DNA of 22,651 nt from Spirochaetales bacterium UBA6872 (GTDB lineage Bacteria; Spirochaetota; Spirochaetia; Sphaerochaetales; Sphaerochaetaceae), in the NCBI GenBank assembly GCA_002452215.1, contig DKCO01000016.1:1-22651 (forward strand), written 5' to 3'. Shown here one piece after another: positions 15,081 to 22,651 of the stretch. The stretch's first letter is position 1. Every line of letters begins with the position of its first letter. Under the pieces are notes generated by a model. The model worked only from the letters and a program-made list of their open reading frames with translations, searched no databases and had not been told where the DNA came from. The position numbers were made by a program, and so were the translations under genes.

Positions 15081-16358
15081 ATGATATCTAGAATATCAAA
15101 GATGAATGCTGTAGACGATATTCTGGAAAATCTTCCCATTGAAACAAAGAAAGAACTTGTAGATCTATTTGAGAAAATACATTTCACTTCATCTCAAAAG
15201 CTTGAAATAGTAAAAGATGAGGCAGATTTGCATCAATGGAAAGAAAAGCCATTTGTATCGCTATTAAGTCTGGATGAAGTTCAATCAAAAGATGGCAGAA
15301 GTGGTGAGCGTTATATGAAAAAACTGAGAGACCATATGCTCACACTTCGCAAAGAAGAAACAGACTACTCGTCATTTTTTCCAAAAAGAAAGCAACATCC
15401 AAAAACAAAAGCGACAGTTGATGATAGTGCAATTTTAATCGGGCGTTGTCCCTGTCCTGTGGATGGCGAAAAGACTCGTTGTTGCAAACTCAGGACGCTA
15501 GATGCTGTACAACAATGCTCCTTTGGATGCGCATATTGCTCAGTTGGAGCGTTCTACAACAAAAACGAGATAAGAGTTGTCGACAATCTATCAAAACGAC
15601 TTGATGACATCGAACTCGATAGCGATATATGGCATATAGGCACAGGACAAGCATCTGATTCCCTTTTATGGGGCGATGACTTTGGTACACTATCGGCTCT
15701 CTCCGATTTTGCAAACAAACATAAAGACATAATAATCGAGCTGAAAAGCAAATCAAAAAGAGATGTTTTTGATAGAAAATACCCAAAGAACATGGTTTTC
15801 ACATGGTCACTAAATGCACCTACAATAATAGAAAAAGAAGAACATTTGACAGCAAAGCTTGAAGAAAGACTTGAATGCGCCGAAAGAGCAAGAGACAATA
15901 ACAATCTGGTTGGTTTCCATATTCATCCAATGGTCTATTTCAAAGGATGGCAAGATGAATATAGAGAAGTTGTGAGAGAAATAGAAAAACGCTTCTCTCC
16001 TGATGACATCATGATGATCTCTATAGGAACACTGACATTCACGAAAGCTGTGCTAAAAAGACTTAGGGAAGAAGGCGAAGAATCAAGAGTGCTTGAAATG
16101 GAACTAACACCAGCAGCAGGCAAATTCTCCTACCCTCTTGATATAAAGAAAAAGATGTTCTCACATGTCTACTCATCTTTCTCGAAAGACTTCAAAGACA
16201 ACATCTTCTTCTATATGTGCATGGAAGATCCAAGCCTATGGCAACCAGTATTAAACAGAAGCTACCAATCAGACAAAGACTTCGAAGAAGACATGAAGAG
16301 ACATTACTTTGCTAAGATAAATAACAAGTCATATGGGCAATTCAAACAAAACCAATGA
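15081..16358 (+). CDS. Spore-photoproduct-lyase-like radical SAM protein
   Basis: 425 residues. The radical SAM triad is CSFGCAYC (Cys146, Cys150, Cys153). Just before it are four more cysteines (CPCPVDGEKTRCC: 123, 125, 134, 135) that could hold another metal or cluster. Other matches to the SPL-like group are WHIGTGQASDSLLW, VFTWSLNAPTIIEKEEHLTAKLEERLECAERARDNNNLVGFHIHPMVYF and VLEMELTPAAGKFSY. SPL repairs the thymine dimer of spores, but nothing here suggests sporulation, so another DNA-repair role is likely; the position beside uvrC with a shared 48-base promoter region supports that. Two starts are possible, ATG 15081 or 15102, neither with a strong ribosome binding site. The following gap holds the tracrRNA gene. 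Confidence 0.8.
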   Translation: MISRISKMNAVDDILENLPIETKKELVDLFEKIHFTSSQKLEIVKDEADLHQWKEKPFVSLLSLDEVQSKDGRSGERYMKKLRDHMLTLRKEETDYSSFFPKRKQHPKTKATVDDSAILIGRCPCPVDGEKTRCCKLRTLDAVQQCSFGCAYCSVGAFYNKNEIRVVDNLSKRLDDIELDSDIWHIGTGQASDSLLWGDDFGTLSALSDFANKHKDIIIELKSKSKRDVFDRKYPKNMVFTWSLNAPTIIEKEEHLTAKLEERLECAERARDNNNLVGFHIHPMVYFKGWQDEYREVVREIEKRFSPDDIMMISIGTLTFTKAVLKRLREEGEESRVLEMELTPAAGKFSYPLDIKKKMFSHVYSSFSKDFKDNIFFYMCMEDPSLWQPVLNRSYQSDKDFEEDMKRHYFAKINNKSYGQFKQNQ

Positions 16359-16460
16359 CTTATACAGAATCTGCAGTAAGCTATTCTCTTGAAGACCAAA
16401 TAAAATTCATTTCATTTTATTCACCCAAAATCCCAAAGATAAGATAAAATACATGTATAT

Positions 16461-16487
16461 AAAAAAACACCCACTAAATGGATGTTT
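16461..16487 (-). terminator. Intrinsic terminator of tracrRNA
   Basis: On the minus strand AAACATCCA pairs with TGGGTGTTT (9 bp, one G-U) around the loop TTTAG, with T's running from the 3' arm through 16461 (seven in all). It marks the 3' end of the tracrRNA. Confidence 0.85.
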
Positions 16488-16562
16488 ATAACCCTCTATA
16501 GGGCATTTTGAACATGTTTTTATTTGGACATGCTGTGTAATACTTATACGGTATAGCCAAAA
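16461..16562 (-). ncRNA. tracrRNA of the type II-A system
   Basis: On the plus strand 16522-16562 imitates the CRISPR repeat, so the minus-strand RNA can pair with crRNA. The lower stem is ATTTGG against repeat GTTTGG (6 bp, one G-U), with a bulge of TA in the crRNA and AUGU in the tracrRNA, then an 11-bp upper stem at GCTGTGTAATA (16532-16542). This is the S. pyogenes geometry. Downstream are a small hairpin, CCCT-ATAG-AGGG, and a terminator. Homology to the repeat also continues to the TTTTGG end (16556-16562). If transcription starts at the predicted promoter (near 16541), the RNA would be about 80 nt and just contain the upper stem. No such RNA has been measured; the assignment is from sequence only. 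Confidence 0.85.
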
Positions 16563-16576
16563 GAAGGAGAAGTCAA
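16524..16576. promoter_or_regulatory. Overlapping divergent promoters for cas9 and tracrRNA
   Basis: The central palindrome TATACGGTATA contains a weak -10 on each strand. Plus strand: TTGGAC (16524-16529), 17 bases, TACGGT (16547-16552), start near 16559, just before the cas9 ribosome binding site. Minus strand: TTGACT (16576-16571), 17 bases, TACCGT (16553-16548), start near 16541 at the anti-repeat. Both hexamers match the -10 consensus at only three positions, but both keep TA...T and both have perfect 17-base spacing. The plus-strand -35 lies within the anti-repeat. Confidence 0.4.
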
Positions 16577-19500
16577 GTGAATTTAAAAGAGATACCTTAC
16601 TATGTTGGCCTTGATTGCGGAACAAGTTCCGTAGGCTTTGCTGTAACTGACAAGAATTACAATCTTTTGAAAGCCAAAAATAAAGACATGTGGGGCTCTC
16701 ATCTTTTTGATGAGGCAAACACAGCTGAAGCTAGACGAATCCAGCGGAATGCAAGAAAACGTTTGGCCCGCCGAAATGAGAGAATTAAACTTTTACAGTC
16801 AATCTTTGCAGAGGAAATTGCAAAAATAGATCCAACTTTCTTCATTAGACTCAATGAAAGCAGCCTATATCAAGAAGATAGGTCCAAAGACAATGATCAA
16901 CCATTTTCACTATTCAATGACAAAGATTATACAGACAAAGATTTCAAAATAGACTTCCCGACAATTTATCATTTGAGAGCCGCTTTATTGGATGGATCAA
17001 TTACAAAAAAGGATCCACGCTTTGTATATCTTGCTTTACATCACATTGTGAAAAACAGAGGGCACTTCCTTTTTCCAGGCGAGAGTTTGGCATCTATCCA
17101 GAATATTGGAACTATTCTACAAGCATTGAAAGAGTGTTCTTCTTCCATATTCGAAGAAGATTTAACATTCGGAAGTCAAAATCTTATAGAAGATGCACTA
17201 AAGATAAAAAAGAAAACAGAGAGAATCGAAACTTTAAAAAGCCTCATCTTCTCAAACAACGACAAAAGGAAACTTCTAATTATAAAGGCTATTGCAGGAT
17301 ACAGCATTCAACCAAAGAACCTGTTTGAAAATGATGAATATGATGAACTTCCAAAACTTGAATTCCAAAAATCCTCATTCGAAGAACAGGACTTGCCAAA
17401 GCTAGAAGAAACATTACAAGAAGACGAATACAAATTCGTTGAGTCTTTAAAAGCACTATATGACTGGTCACTGTTGGCAAACATAATGGCAGGAAAAGAC
17501 TCAATATCTAAAGCAAAAATAGATCAATACAACAAAAACAAACAAGATTTGACTGTTTTAAAAAAAGTAATAAGAAAATACTTCACAAAAGAGGAATATG
17601 AAGCGTTTTTCCACTCAAATAAGGAAGGATCATTCTCTAATTATATTGGTTCTATAAATTCAAAACATCTTGCAAAAGGTCCGGAACACAAAACTCGTAA
17701 ACGCGTTAAACGCACAAACACAGATGTCTTTTATGCTGAAGTAAAGAAAACATTGAAAAAAATCACTGTTGAAGACTCTGATGTTAACCAGATCCTCAGC
17801 GATATAGAAAACGATAATTTTCTTCCTCTGCTTAGATCTTTCAGAAATGGAGTGGTTCCTTTCCAAGTGAATTTGGCAGAGTTAAAAGGAATTCTTGAAA
17901 AATCAGAGGGCTATCTTCCATGGCTAGAGAAAAAAGATGAAGATGGATTATCTGCAGAAGATAAAATAATTTCCATAATGAAATTCAGAATCCCATACTA
18001 TGTCGGGCCACTTGCAGATCCATCAAAGAATAGAAATGCTTGGTTGGCCAGGAAAGAATCAGGCAGGATTCTCCCATGGAACTTCGAGAAAAAAGTCGAT
18101 GTAGGTGAATCAGCAGAAAGATTTATAATGAGAATGACAAACAAGTGCACATACCTTCCAGAAGAAGATGTCATCCCAAAACAATCACTTCTTTATCAAA
18201 ATTTCATGGTTTTGAATGAAATAAACAATCTTAAAATCAACTCTGAGGACATTAGTGTCGAGCAAAAACAAACCATTTACTACAAGCTATTCAGAAAAGG
18301 CAATGTCACACAGAAGAAAATAAAGAATCTTGCCATAACAGAAGGTTGGGTACAAAAAGGTGATGATTTGATACTATCTGGCATTGATGACACTATAAAA
18401 GCTTCATTATCATCATACATTGCATTTGCACCATATCTTGAAAGTGGCAAGCTGAATCAAAACGAAGTCGAGGATATCATTCGATGGCTAACTCTCTTTT
18501 CAGATGGTGGCGATATTGCAAAAAGAAAGATTGAATCAACATTCAGCGGAAAACTATCAAAGGATGATATCAAAGCAATATCTAGAATGAAATTCAGTGG
18601 GTGGGGAAATCTGTCGAAGAAATTCCTTACTGGAATTGATGCAATCGACCCCGAAACTGGTGAATACAAAAATATAATAAGACTTCTTTGGGATACCAAC
18701 TACAACCTCATGGAAATACTCCATAATCCTGAATGCGGAATCCTAGAACAATTAGGTAACAAAGAACCCATCGATAGCCTAAATTACAGCATCCTTGGTG
18801 ACTTAAGAATATCTCCAAAAGTAAAAAGACAGATATGGCAAGCTTTGAGAATAACAAAAGAAATAGAACATATCATGGGGCACAAACCAGAAAAAGTATT
18901 TATAGAGGTTGCTAGATATGAGGGAGAAAAAGGTAAAAGAACAAAAACAAGGAAAGACCAACTTCTAGAGAAAATCAAAAAAGCGAAAGATCCCGATGAC
19001 AATGAGATTTTGAAATCACTAGAAAGCGAAGATGTTTCTATGATTACAAAACGAGACCGATTATATCTTTACTATACACAGCTCGGTAAATGTATGTACT
19101 CAGGTGAGGATATAGACTTGGATGATCTCCTTAGCAAAAAATACGACATCGATCATATCTATCCATACTCTAAATCAAATGACGATTCACTAACAAATAA
19201 AGTAATAGTCAAATCTGAATTGAATACGGAAAAACGCAATGACTTCCCTATCAAAGAAGACATAAGAATCAAGATGAACAAATTCTGGAAGAAGCTTTTG
19301 GAAAAAGAGCTGATATCCTCTGAGAAATATCACAGACTCACCAGAAATACTTCATTGTCGGATGAAGATTTAAAAGGATTCATCAATCGGCAAATAGTAG
19401 AAACAAGCCAAAGCACAAAAGCTTTAGCCGAAATATTAAAGCGTTATTTTGGAGAAGAAACAAAAATTGTTTATTCTAAAGCTGGCAATGTATCTGATTT

Positions 19501-20632
19501 CAGAAAGGATTTTGATTTACCTAAATCTAGAATAATCAATCACCTTCATCATGCAAAAGATGCTTATTTGAATATAGTTGTAGGAAACACATTATATTGT
19601 AAATATACATCAGCATGGTTCTTGAAAAACGTCAACTTCAATAATCCATATAAGTATAATGTTGAAGGTGCCTGGATTGCTGATAGCAATAAAACCATAT
19701 CACTTGTAAAAGCAACAATGGATAAAAACACAGTTCTCTTTACTCGACAGCCAGAAATGAGGACAGGTCAACTTTTTGACTTAAATCCAAAGGCCAAAGG
19801 TAGTGAAAAAGGAATGATTCCATTGAAAATGATTCCTAAACTAAAAGAACAACTCTCAAAAAACACAAATAAAGAGGAAATAATTAAAGCCTGGACTGAC
19901 AAATATGGAGGCTACAATAGTCTTGCTGTAAGCCATTTTGCTTTAGTAAGACACTTGGAAAAGAAAAAACAAGTCTACACTTTTGTAAAGATTATCGTCA
20001 TCAGAGCTCAAGAGCTGTTGGATAAAGAAAACCTGCTCAAATACTGTGTCGAGGAACTAGGCTACAAAGATGTTGAGATTATCAGAACAAAAGTCCTATT
20101 CAATACATTATTATCTGTAGATGACTTCCTGATGACAATTACAAATAGTATGAATAAGGGTGCAACCTTGGGAAATGAATCAGCCATACCCCTTATATTA
20201 GAGAACAAATATGTTAAGTATGTGAAAAAATTAGAAAAGTTCACAAATGCAAAACGCTTAGATAAAAATCTTCTAATAGATGAGAAGTACGATGAAATAT
20301 CTCGAGAAGAAAATATTGAGTTATATGAATTGCTACTAAAGAAATGCAAGCTTTATATAATGAGAAACCGTCCAGGCAATTCTACAGGTATTATTGAAAG
20401 AGGCGAAGAGGTTTTTACAAATCTTCCAATAGAACAACAAACACAAACATTGATGAACATTCTAAACTACCTTTCAATGGGTAATGGATGCACTGACTTC
20501 AGTTTAATAGGTGGAGGAAAAGCAAATGGAACATTAACACTCAGTTCAACAATAGATCCTTCGAAGAAAAAAGTATGCATCTTTGATCAAAGTATAACCG
20601 GAATATATGAGGAGAGATTAAAACTGGAATGA
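16577..20632 (+). CDS. cas9: Cas9 endonuclease, type II-A, Treponema-like
   Basis: 1351 residues. RuvC-I YYVGLDCGTSSVGFAV has Asp13; an Arg-rich bridge helix follows (about 51-74). RuvC-II VFIEVAR has Glu777. The HNH motif YDIDHIYPYSKS...LTNKVIV has His860, Asp859 and Asn883. RuvC-III HHAKDAYLN has His992 and Asp995. Every catalytic residue known from S. pyogenes Cas9 (D10, E762, H840, N863, H983, D986) therefore has its counterpart, so it should be an active nuclease that cuts DNA guided by crRNA:tracrRNA. The C-terminus (DQSITGIYEERLKLE) aligns with QSITGLYETRIDL, but the arginines that read GG are missing. The general likeness to T. denticola Cas9 is strong. GTG start at 16577; AAGGAGA six bases upstream fixes it. 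Stop lies one base before cas1. Confidence 0.98.
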   Translation: MNLKEIPYYVGLDCGTSSVGFAVTDKNYNLLKAKNKDMWGSHLFDEANTAEARRIQRNARKRLARRNERIKLLQSIFAEEIAKIDPTFFIRLNESSLYQEDRSKDNDQPFSLFNDKDYTDKDFKIDFPTIYHLRAALLDGSITKKDPRFVYLALHHIVKNRGHFLFPGESLASIQNIGTILQALKECSSSIFEEDLTFGSQNLIEDALKIKKKTERIETLKSLIFSNNDKRKLLIIKAIAGYSIQPKNLFENDEYDELPKLEFQKSSFEEQDLPKLEETLQEDEYKFVESLKALYDWSLLANIMAGKDSISKAKIDQYNKNKQDLTVLKKVIRKYFTKEEYEAFFHSNKEGSFSNYIGSINSKHLAKGPEHKTRKRVKRTNTDVFYAEVKKTLKKITVEDSDVNQILSDIENDNFLPLLRSFRNGVVPFQVNLAELKGILEKSEGYLPWLEKKDEDGLSAEDKIISIMKFRIPYYVGPLADPSKNRNAWLARKESGRILPWNFEKKVDVGESAERFIMRMTNKCTYLPEEDVIPKQSLLYQNFMVLNEINNLKINSEDISVEQKQTIYYKLFRKGNVTQKKIKNLAITEGWVQKGDDLILSGIDDTIKASLSSYIAFAPYLESGKLNQNEVEDIIRWLTLFSDGGDIAKRKIESTFSGKLSKDDIKAISRMKFSGWGNLSKKFLTGIDAIDPETGEYKNIIRLLWDTNYNLMEILHNPECGILEQLGNKEPIDSLNYSILGDLRISPKVKRQIWQALRITKEIEHIMGHKPEKVFIEVARYEGEKGKRTKTRKDQLLEKIKKAKDPDDNEILKSLESEDVSMITKRDRLYLYYTQLGKCMYSGEDIDLDDLLSKKYDIDHIYPYSKSNDDSLTNKVIVKSELNTEKRNDFPIKEDIRIKMNKFWKKLLEKELISSEKYHRLTRNTSLSDEDLKGFINRQIVETSQSTKALAEILKRYFGEETKIVYSKAGNVSDFRKDFDLPKSRIINHLHHAKDAYLNIVVGNTLYCKYTSAWFLKNVNFNNPYKYNVEGAWIADSNKTISLVKATMDKNTVLFTRQPEMRTGQLFDLNPKAKGSEKGMIPLKMIPKLKEQLSKNTNKEEIIKAWTDKYGGYNSLAVSHFALVRHLEKKKQVYTFVKIIVIRAQELLDKENLLKYCVEELGYKDVEIIRTKVLFNTLLSVDDFLMTITNSMNKGATLGNESAIPLILENKYVKYVKKLEKFTNAKRLDKNLLIDEKYDEISREENIELYELLLKKCKLYIMRNRPGNSTGIIERGEEVFTNLPIEQQTQTLMNILNYLSMGNGCTDFSLIGGGKANGTLTLSSTIDPSKKKVCIFDQSITGIYEERLKLE

Positions 20633-20633
20633 G

Positions 20634-21509
20634 ATGAGTTGGCGAGTGGTAAACATTAGCTCCAGGGCAAAACTGGAGCTGAAGATGAACTATCTTGTAG
20701 TTAGAGGAGAAAACATAAAGCGTATCCATATAGATGAGATATCTGTGCTTGTTATCGAAAACACTGGATGCGCTCTTACCGTTTCTCTTTTAGAAGCCTT
20801 ATGGAAAAAGAAGGTCAATATCATTTTCTGTGATTCAAGAAGGAATCCGGGATCTCAACTACTCCCGTTTTACAGCAAATTTGAATCCAATGCACAATTA
20901 TACTCACAGCTAAAATGGGACGAAGAGACAAAATGCATTGTTTGGTCTGAAATAGTAAGACTTAAAATACAAAAACAAGCAGAGAATATGAAGAAAATCA
21001 ATGAGCCAATTTCTGAGAAGATTCTCACCTATTGCAAAGAGATACAAAAGGGTGATAGTACAAACAGAGAAGGACATGCAGCAAAAGTTTACTTCAATGC
21101 ACTTTTCTTCCCAGAGTTCTCGCGATCAGATGAAGGCTTTGAAAATGCAGCCCTTAACTATGGGTACTCTATTATCCTATCATGCATCAACAGACAGATA
21201 GTTGCATGTGGATATTCTACACAAATTGGCATCTTCCATAAGAATACATTTAATCAATTCAACCTTGGATGTGATTTAATGGAACCATTCAGACCATTGG
21301 TCGACAACCTTGTAACAAAACTTCCGCATGAAGATGAATTATCAACAGAAACGAAACATCAAATACTGGATATCTTAAATCTCAATGTACAAATAGATGG
21401 GCAAAAAACAACTGTACTTAACGCAATTCAAATATATGTAAAAAGTGTCCTAGATGCTCTAGATGAAAAAGATATATCACTAATAAAGACATACAACTAT
21501 GAGTTTTAG
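20634..21509 (+). CDS. cas1: Cas1 integrase
   Basis: 291 residues, type II Cas1. It starts MSWRVVNISSRAKLELKMNYLVVR, typical for the subtype. The metal-binding residues are Glu146 (NREGHAAKVYFN), His202 (IGIFHKN) and the acidic segment CDLMEPFRP (Asp214, Glu217). With Cas2 it inserts new spacers at the leader-repeat junction. The ATG is one base after the cas9 stop, with only a distant GAGGAGAG 18 bases upstream, so translational coupling is likely. The 3' end overlaps cas2 by 11 bases. Confidence 0.97.
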   Translation: MSWRVVNISSRAKLELKMNYLVVRGENIKRIHIDEISVLVIENTGCALTVSLLEALWKKKVNIIFCDSRRNPGSQLLPFYSKFESNAQLYSQLKWDEETKCIVWSEIVRLKIQKQAENMKKINEPISEKILTYCKEIQKGDSTNREGHAAKVYFNALFFPEFSRSDEGFENAALNYGYSIILSCINRQIVACGYSTQIGIFHKNTFNQFNLGCDLMEPFRPLVDNLVTKLPHEDELSTETKHQILDILNLNVQIDGQKTTVLNAIQIYVKSVLDALDEKDISLIKTYNYEF

Positions 21510-21819
21510 ATTTATGAGAGTTTTTGTTTTCTTTGATTTACCAGTATTAACAACAGCAGACCGCAGAGAATATTCAAGATTCAGAAAATATCTGATCAAA
21601 ACAGGGTTCATTATGCAACAAGAATCGGTTTATTCAAAACTTACACTAAATGGAAATGCTGCAAAAACCGTCGTTTTTAATGTCGAAAAACATGCCCCAC
21701 CCAATGGTATCGTGGAACTCCTCATCGTTACAGAAAAACAATTTGCAAACATACAATACATAACAGGTAAAGATAATAGTGAATATATTTCTTCCATTGA
21801 CAGATTGGTTATCTTATGA
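21499..21819 (+). CDS. cas2: Cas2, structural partner of Cas1
   Basis: 106 residues. The start MSFRFMRVFVFFDLPV corresponds to MSYRYMRM... of other type II-A Cas2 proteins, which supports the outer ATG at 21499 over the Met at 21514. The first strand ends in Asp (FFDLP), and SVYSKLTLNG...LLIVTEKQFANIQYITG is family-typical. Cas2 dimers bridge two Cas1 dimers in the integrase. There is no ribosome binding site of its own; it begins inside the end of cas1 and its stop overlaps csn2 as ATGA. Confidence 0.96.
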   Translation: MSFRFMRVFVFFDLPVLTTADRREYSRFRKYLIKTGFIMQQESVYSKLTLNGNAAKTVVFNVEKHAPPNGIVELLIVTEKQFANIQYITGKDNSEYISSIDRLVIL

Positions 21820-22484
21820 GCACGTTGAGACATTATAATTGGGAACATGAAATAAATTTTAATGATGGTTCTGTAACTCACCTATTTTTGGAAAATCCAA
21901 TAACAATGAGGGAATATGCATATGAATTGCTAGACCAAATTGAAAATGGAGCCGAAGGTAATTTTGTTCTGTCAGAAGATGCAACTGAACTATCAATACA
22001 AAAGAATATTGCGATTATCACAGATCCAATAAATCTAAAGTTTGATGAGAAGAAAATAAATGCTAAGATAAACAAGGATCTTTTAACAGTTACAAATAAT
22101 CCTGAGTTGCAAAAAGATTTCTTCCCATTAATCTCACTTCTAGAACAATATGCAATGCAAATAGTTGATGATTATAAAATGAGTATCAGTTATGAAATAC
22201 CAGAACAAGCGTCAATCATTAAAATGCTTGGTTTTCACATAAATACTGAATATTCAAACCTCTCTGACAAGTTACTTGAATGGATGAATATTACACATGA
22301 TTTGCTCGGAATCGGCAATTTTATTATTTTGAACCTTAACATGTTTTTCTCAAATGAAGAAATTTCTCTGCTATGTTCCGAGTGCTCTTCTCTTAAGCAT
22401 AATCTGCTGCTCATTGATCAATACAATCGATATGAAATACCCAAATCAATAACTATAGATATTGACAATTGTGAATTGTTCTAG
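21816..22484 (+). CDS. csn2: Csn2, type II-A spacer-acquisition protein
   Basis: 222 residues, the size of canonical (short) Csn2. Family features are the N-terminal half with DGSVTHLFLENPITMREYAYELLDQ, a helical centre FFPLISLLEQYAMQIVDDYKMSISYEI, and the C-terminal core DLLGIGNFIILNLNMFFSNEEISLLCSECSSLKHNLLLID followed by NRYEIPKSITIDIDNCEL. Csn2 forms a tetrameric ring on DNA ends and is needed with Cas9, Cas1 and Cas2 for acquiring spacers. Its presence defines the locus as type II-A. It is the last gene of the operon; the CRISPR leader begins right after its TAG. Confidence 0.9.
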   Translation: MSTLRHYNWEHEINFNDGSVTHLFLENPITMREYAYELLDQIENGAEGNFVLSEDATELSIQKNIAIITDPINLKFDEKKINAKINKDLLTVTNNPELQKDFFPLISLLEQYAMQIVDDYKMSISYEIPEQASIIKMLGFHINTEYSNLSDKLLEWMNITHDLLGIGNFIILNLNMFFSNEEISLLCSECSSLKHNLLLIDQYNRYEIPKSITIDIDNCELF

Positions 22485-22549
22485 CTTATCTTTTGTGCTA
22501 AAATGTAACAGTTACATGGCATAATACCTCATCTCATCTCAACTTTGAG
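22485..22549 (+). promoter_or_regulatory. CRISPR leader with palindrome, extended -10 and anchor motif
   Basis: Only 65 bases separate csn2 from the first repeat. They contain the perfect palindrome ATGTAAC-A-GTTACAT (22503-22517), an extended -10 TGGCATAAT (22517-22525) that should start pre-crRNA near 22532, and the leader end CTTTGAG (22543-22549) directly against the repeat. CTTTGAG differs at one base from ATTTGAG, the leader-anchoring sequence used by type II-A Cas1-Cas2. The -35 region is weak. The array is therefore read on the plus strand. Confidence 0.6.
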
Positions 22550-22651
22550 GTTTGGTAGCTGTGTAATAATTGATGCGACCAAAACGAGCGTAATTTTGAA
22601 GAATTGCTTGTTGGAGTTTGGTAGCTGTGTAATAATTGATGCGACCAAAAC
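22550..22651 (+). CRISPR. Start of the CRISPR array: two repeats, one spacer
   Basis: Two identical 36-base repeats (22550-22585 and 22616-22651) beginning GTTTGGTAGCTG and ending GCGACCAAAAC flank a 30-base spacer (22586-22615). The 36+30 spacing is that of type II-A. Orientation is fixed by pairing with the tracrRNA and by the leader on the left. The window ends exactly at the last base of the second repeat, so the array probably goes on. The spacer shown is leader-proximal, hence the most recently acquired; I saw no match to it within this window. Confidence 0.97.

Noticed and set aside
1..22651. tRNA, rRNA and riboswitch search by eye
   Set aside because: No cloverleaf, rRNA segment or known aptamer core was recognised; a covariance search would be needed to exclude them.

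Overview
The window looks like chromosome from a fairly low-GC, Gram-negative-type (diderm) bacterium, most probably a spirochaete of the Treponema/Sphaerochaeta kind. The reasons are an HprK/HPr pair in a genome with an outer-membrane-barrel-like protein, a Treponema denticola-like type II-A Cas9, a DUF4143 ATPase, and the general style of the genes. This assignment rests on protein resemblance from memory, not on a search.

Layout. Positions 1-4400 are accessory and partly decayed: a frameshifted gene fragment running off the left edge, an apparently intact DDE transposase (minus strand) with a hairpin that can hide its ribosome binding site, an AAA/DUF4143 ATPase, and about 850 bases of gene debris with a C10-A9 homopolymer. 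This part uses more G/C-ending codons than the rest. From 4.4 to 16.4 kb lies ordinary chromosome: a GT4 glycosyltransferase, a predicted outer-membrane barrel protein, a YhhQ/VUT queuosine-precursor transporter, a membrane-anchored SurA/PpiD-like protein, a CbiX-like protein with a single-domain asparaginase, a tightly overlapped operon hprK-ptsH-(lexA-like)-holA, then uvrC and, divergently, a spore-photoproduct-lyase-like radical SAM protein.

From 16.46 kb to the end is a complete type II-A CRISPR-Cas locus: an antisense tracrRNA gene, cas9, cas1, cas2, csn2, a short leader, and the first two repeats with one 30-nt spacer; the array continues beyond the window. The tracrRNA can be read directly: its anti-repeat pairs with the repeat in the same 6-bp stem / 2-4 nt bulge / upper-stem geometry as the S. 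pyogenes system, and it ends in a clear intrinsic terminator. The locus is coherent: Cas9 with tracrRNA and crRNA for interference, Cas1-Cas2-Csn2 (with Cas9) for spacer capture at the leader end.

The most interesting points are the likely overlapping divergent promoter of cas9 and tracrRNA inside the anti-repeat, a Cas9 C-terminus without the two arginines that read NGG in S. pyogenes Cas9, a perfect palindrome in the CRISPR leader, a LexA-like protein that seems unable to cleave itself, and an SPL-like enzyme beside uvrC. I did not see an entirely new defence system.
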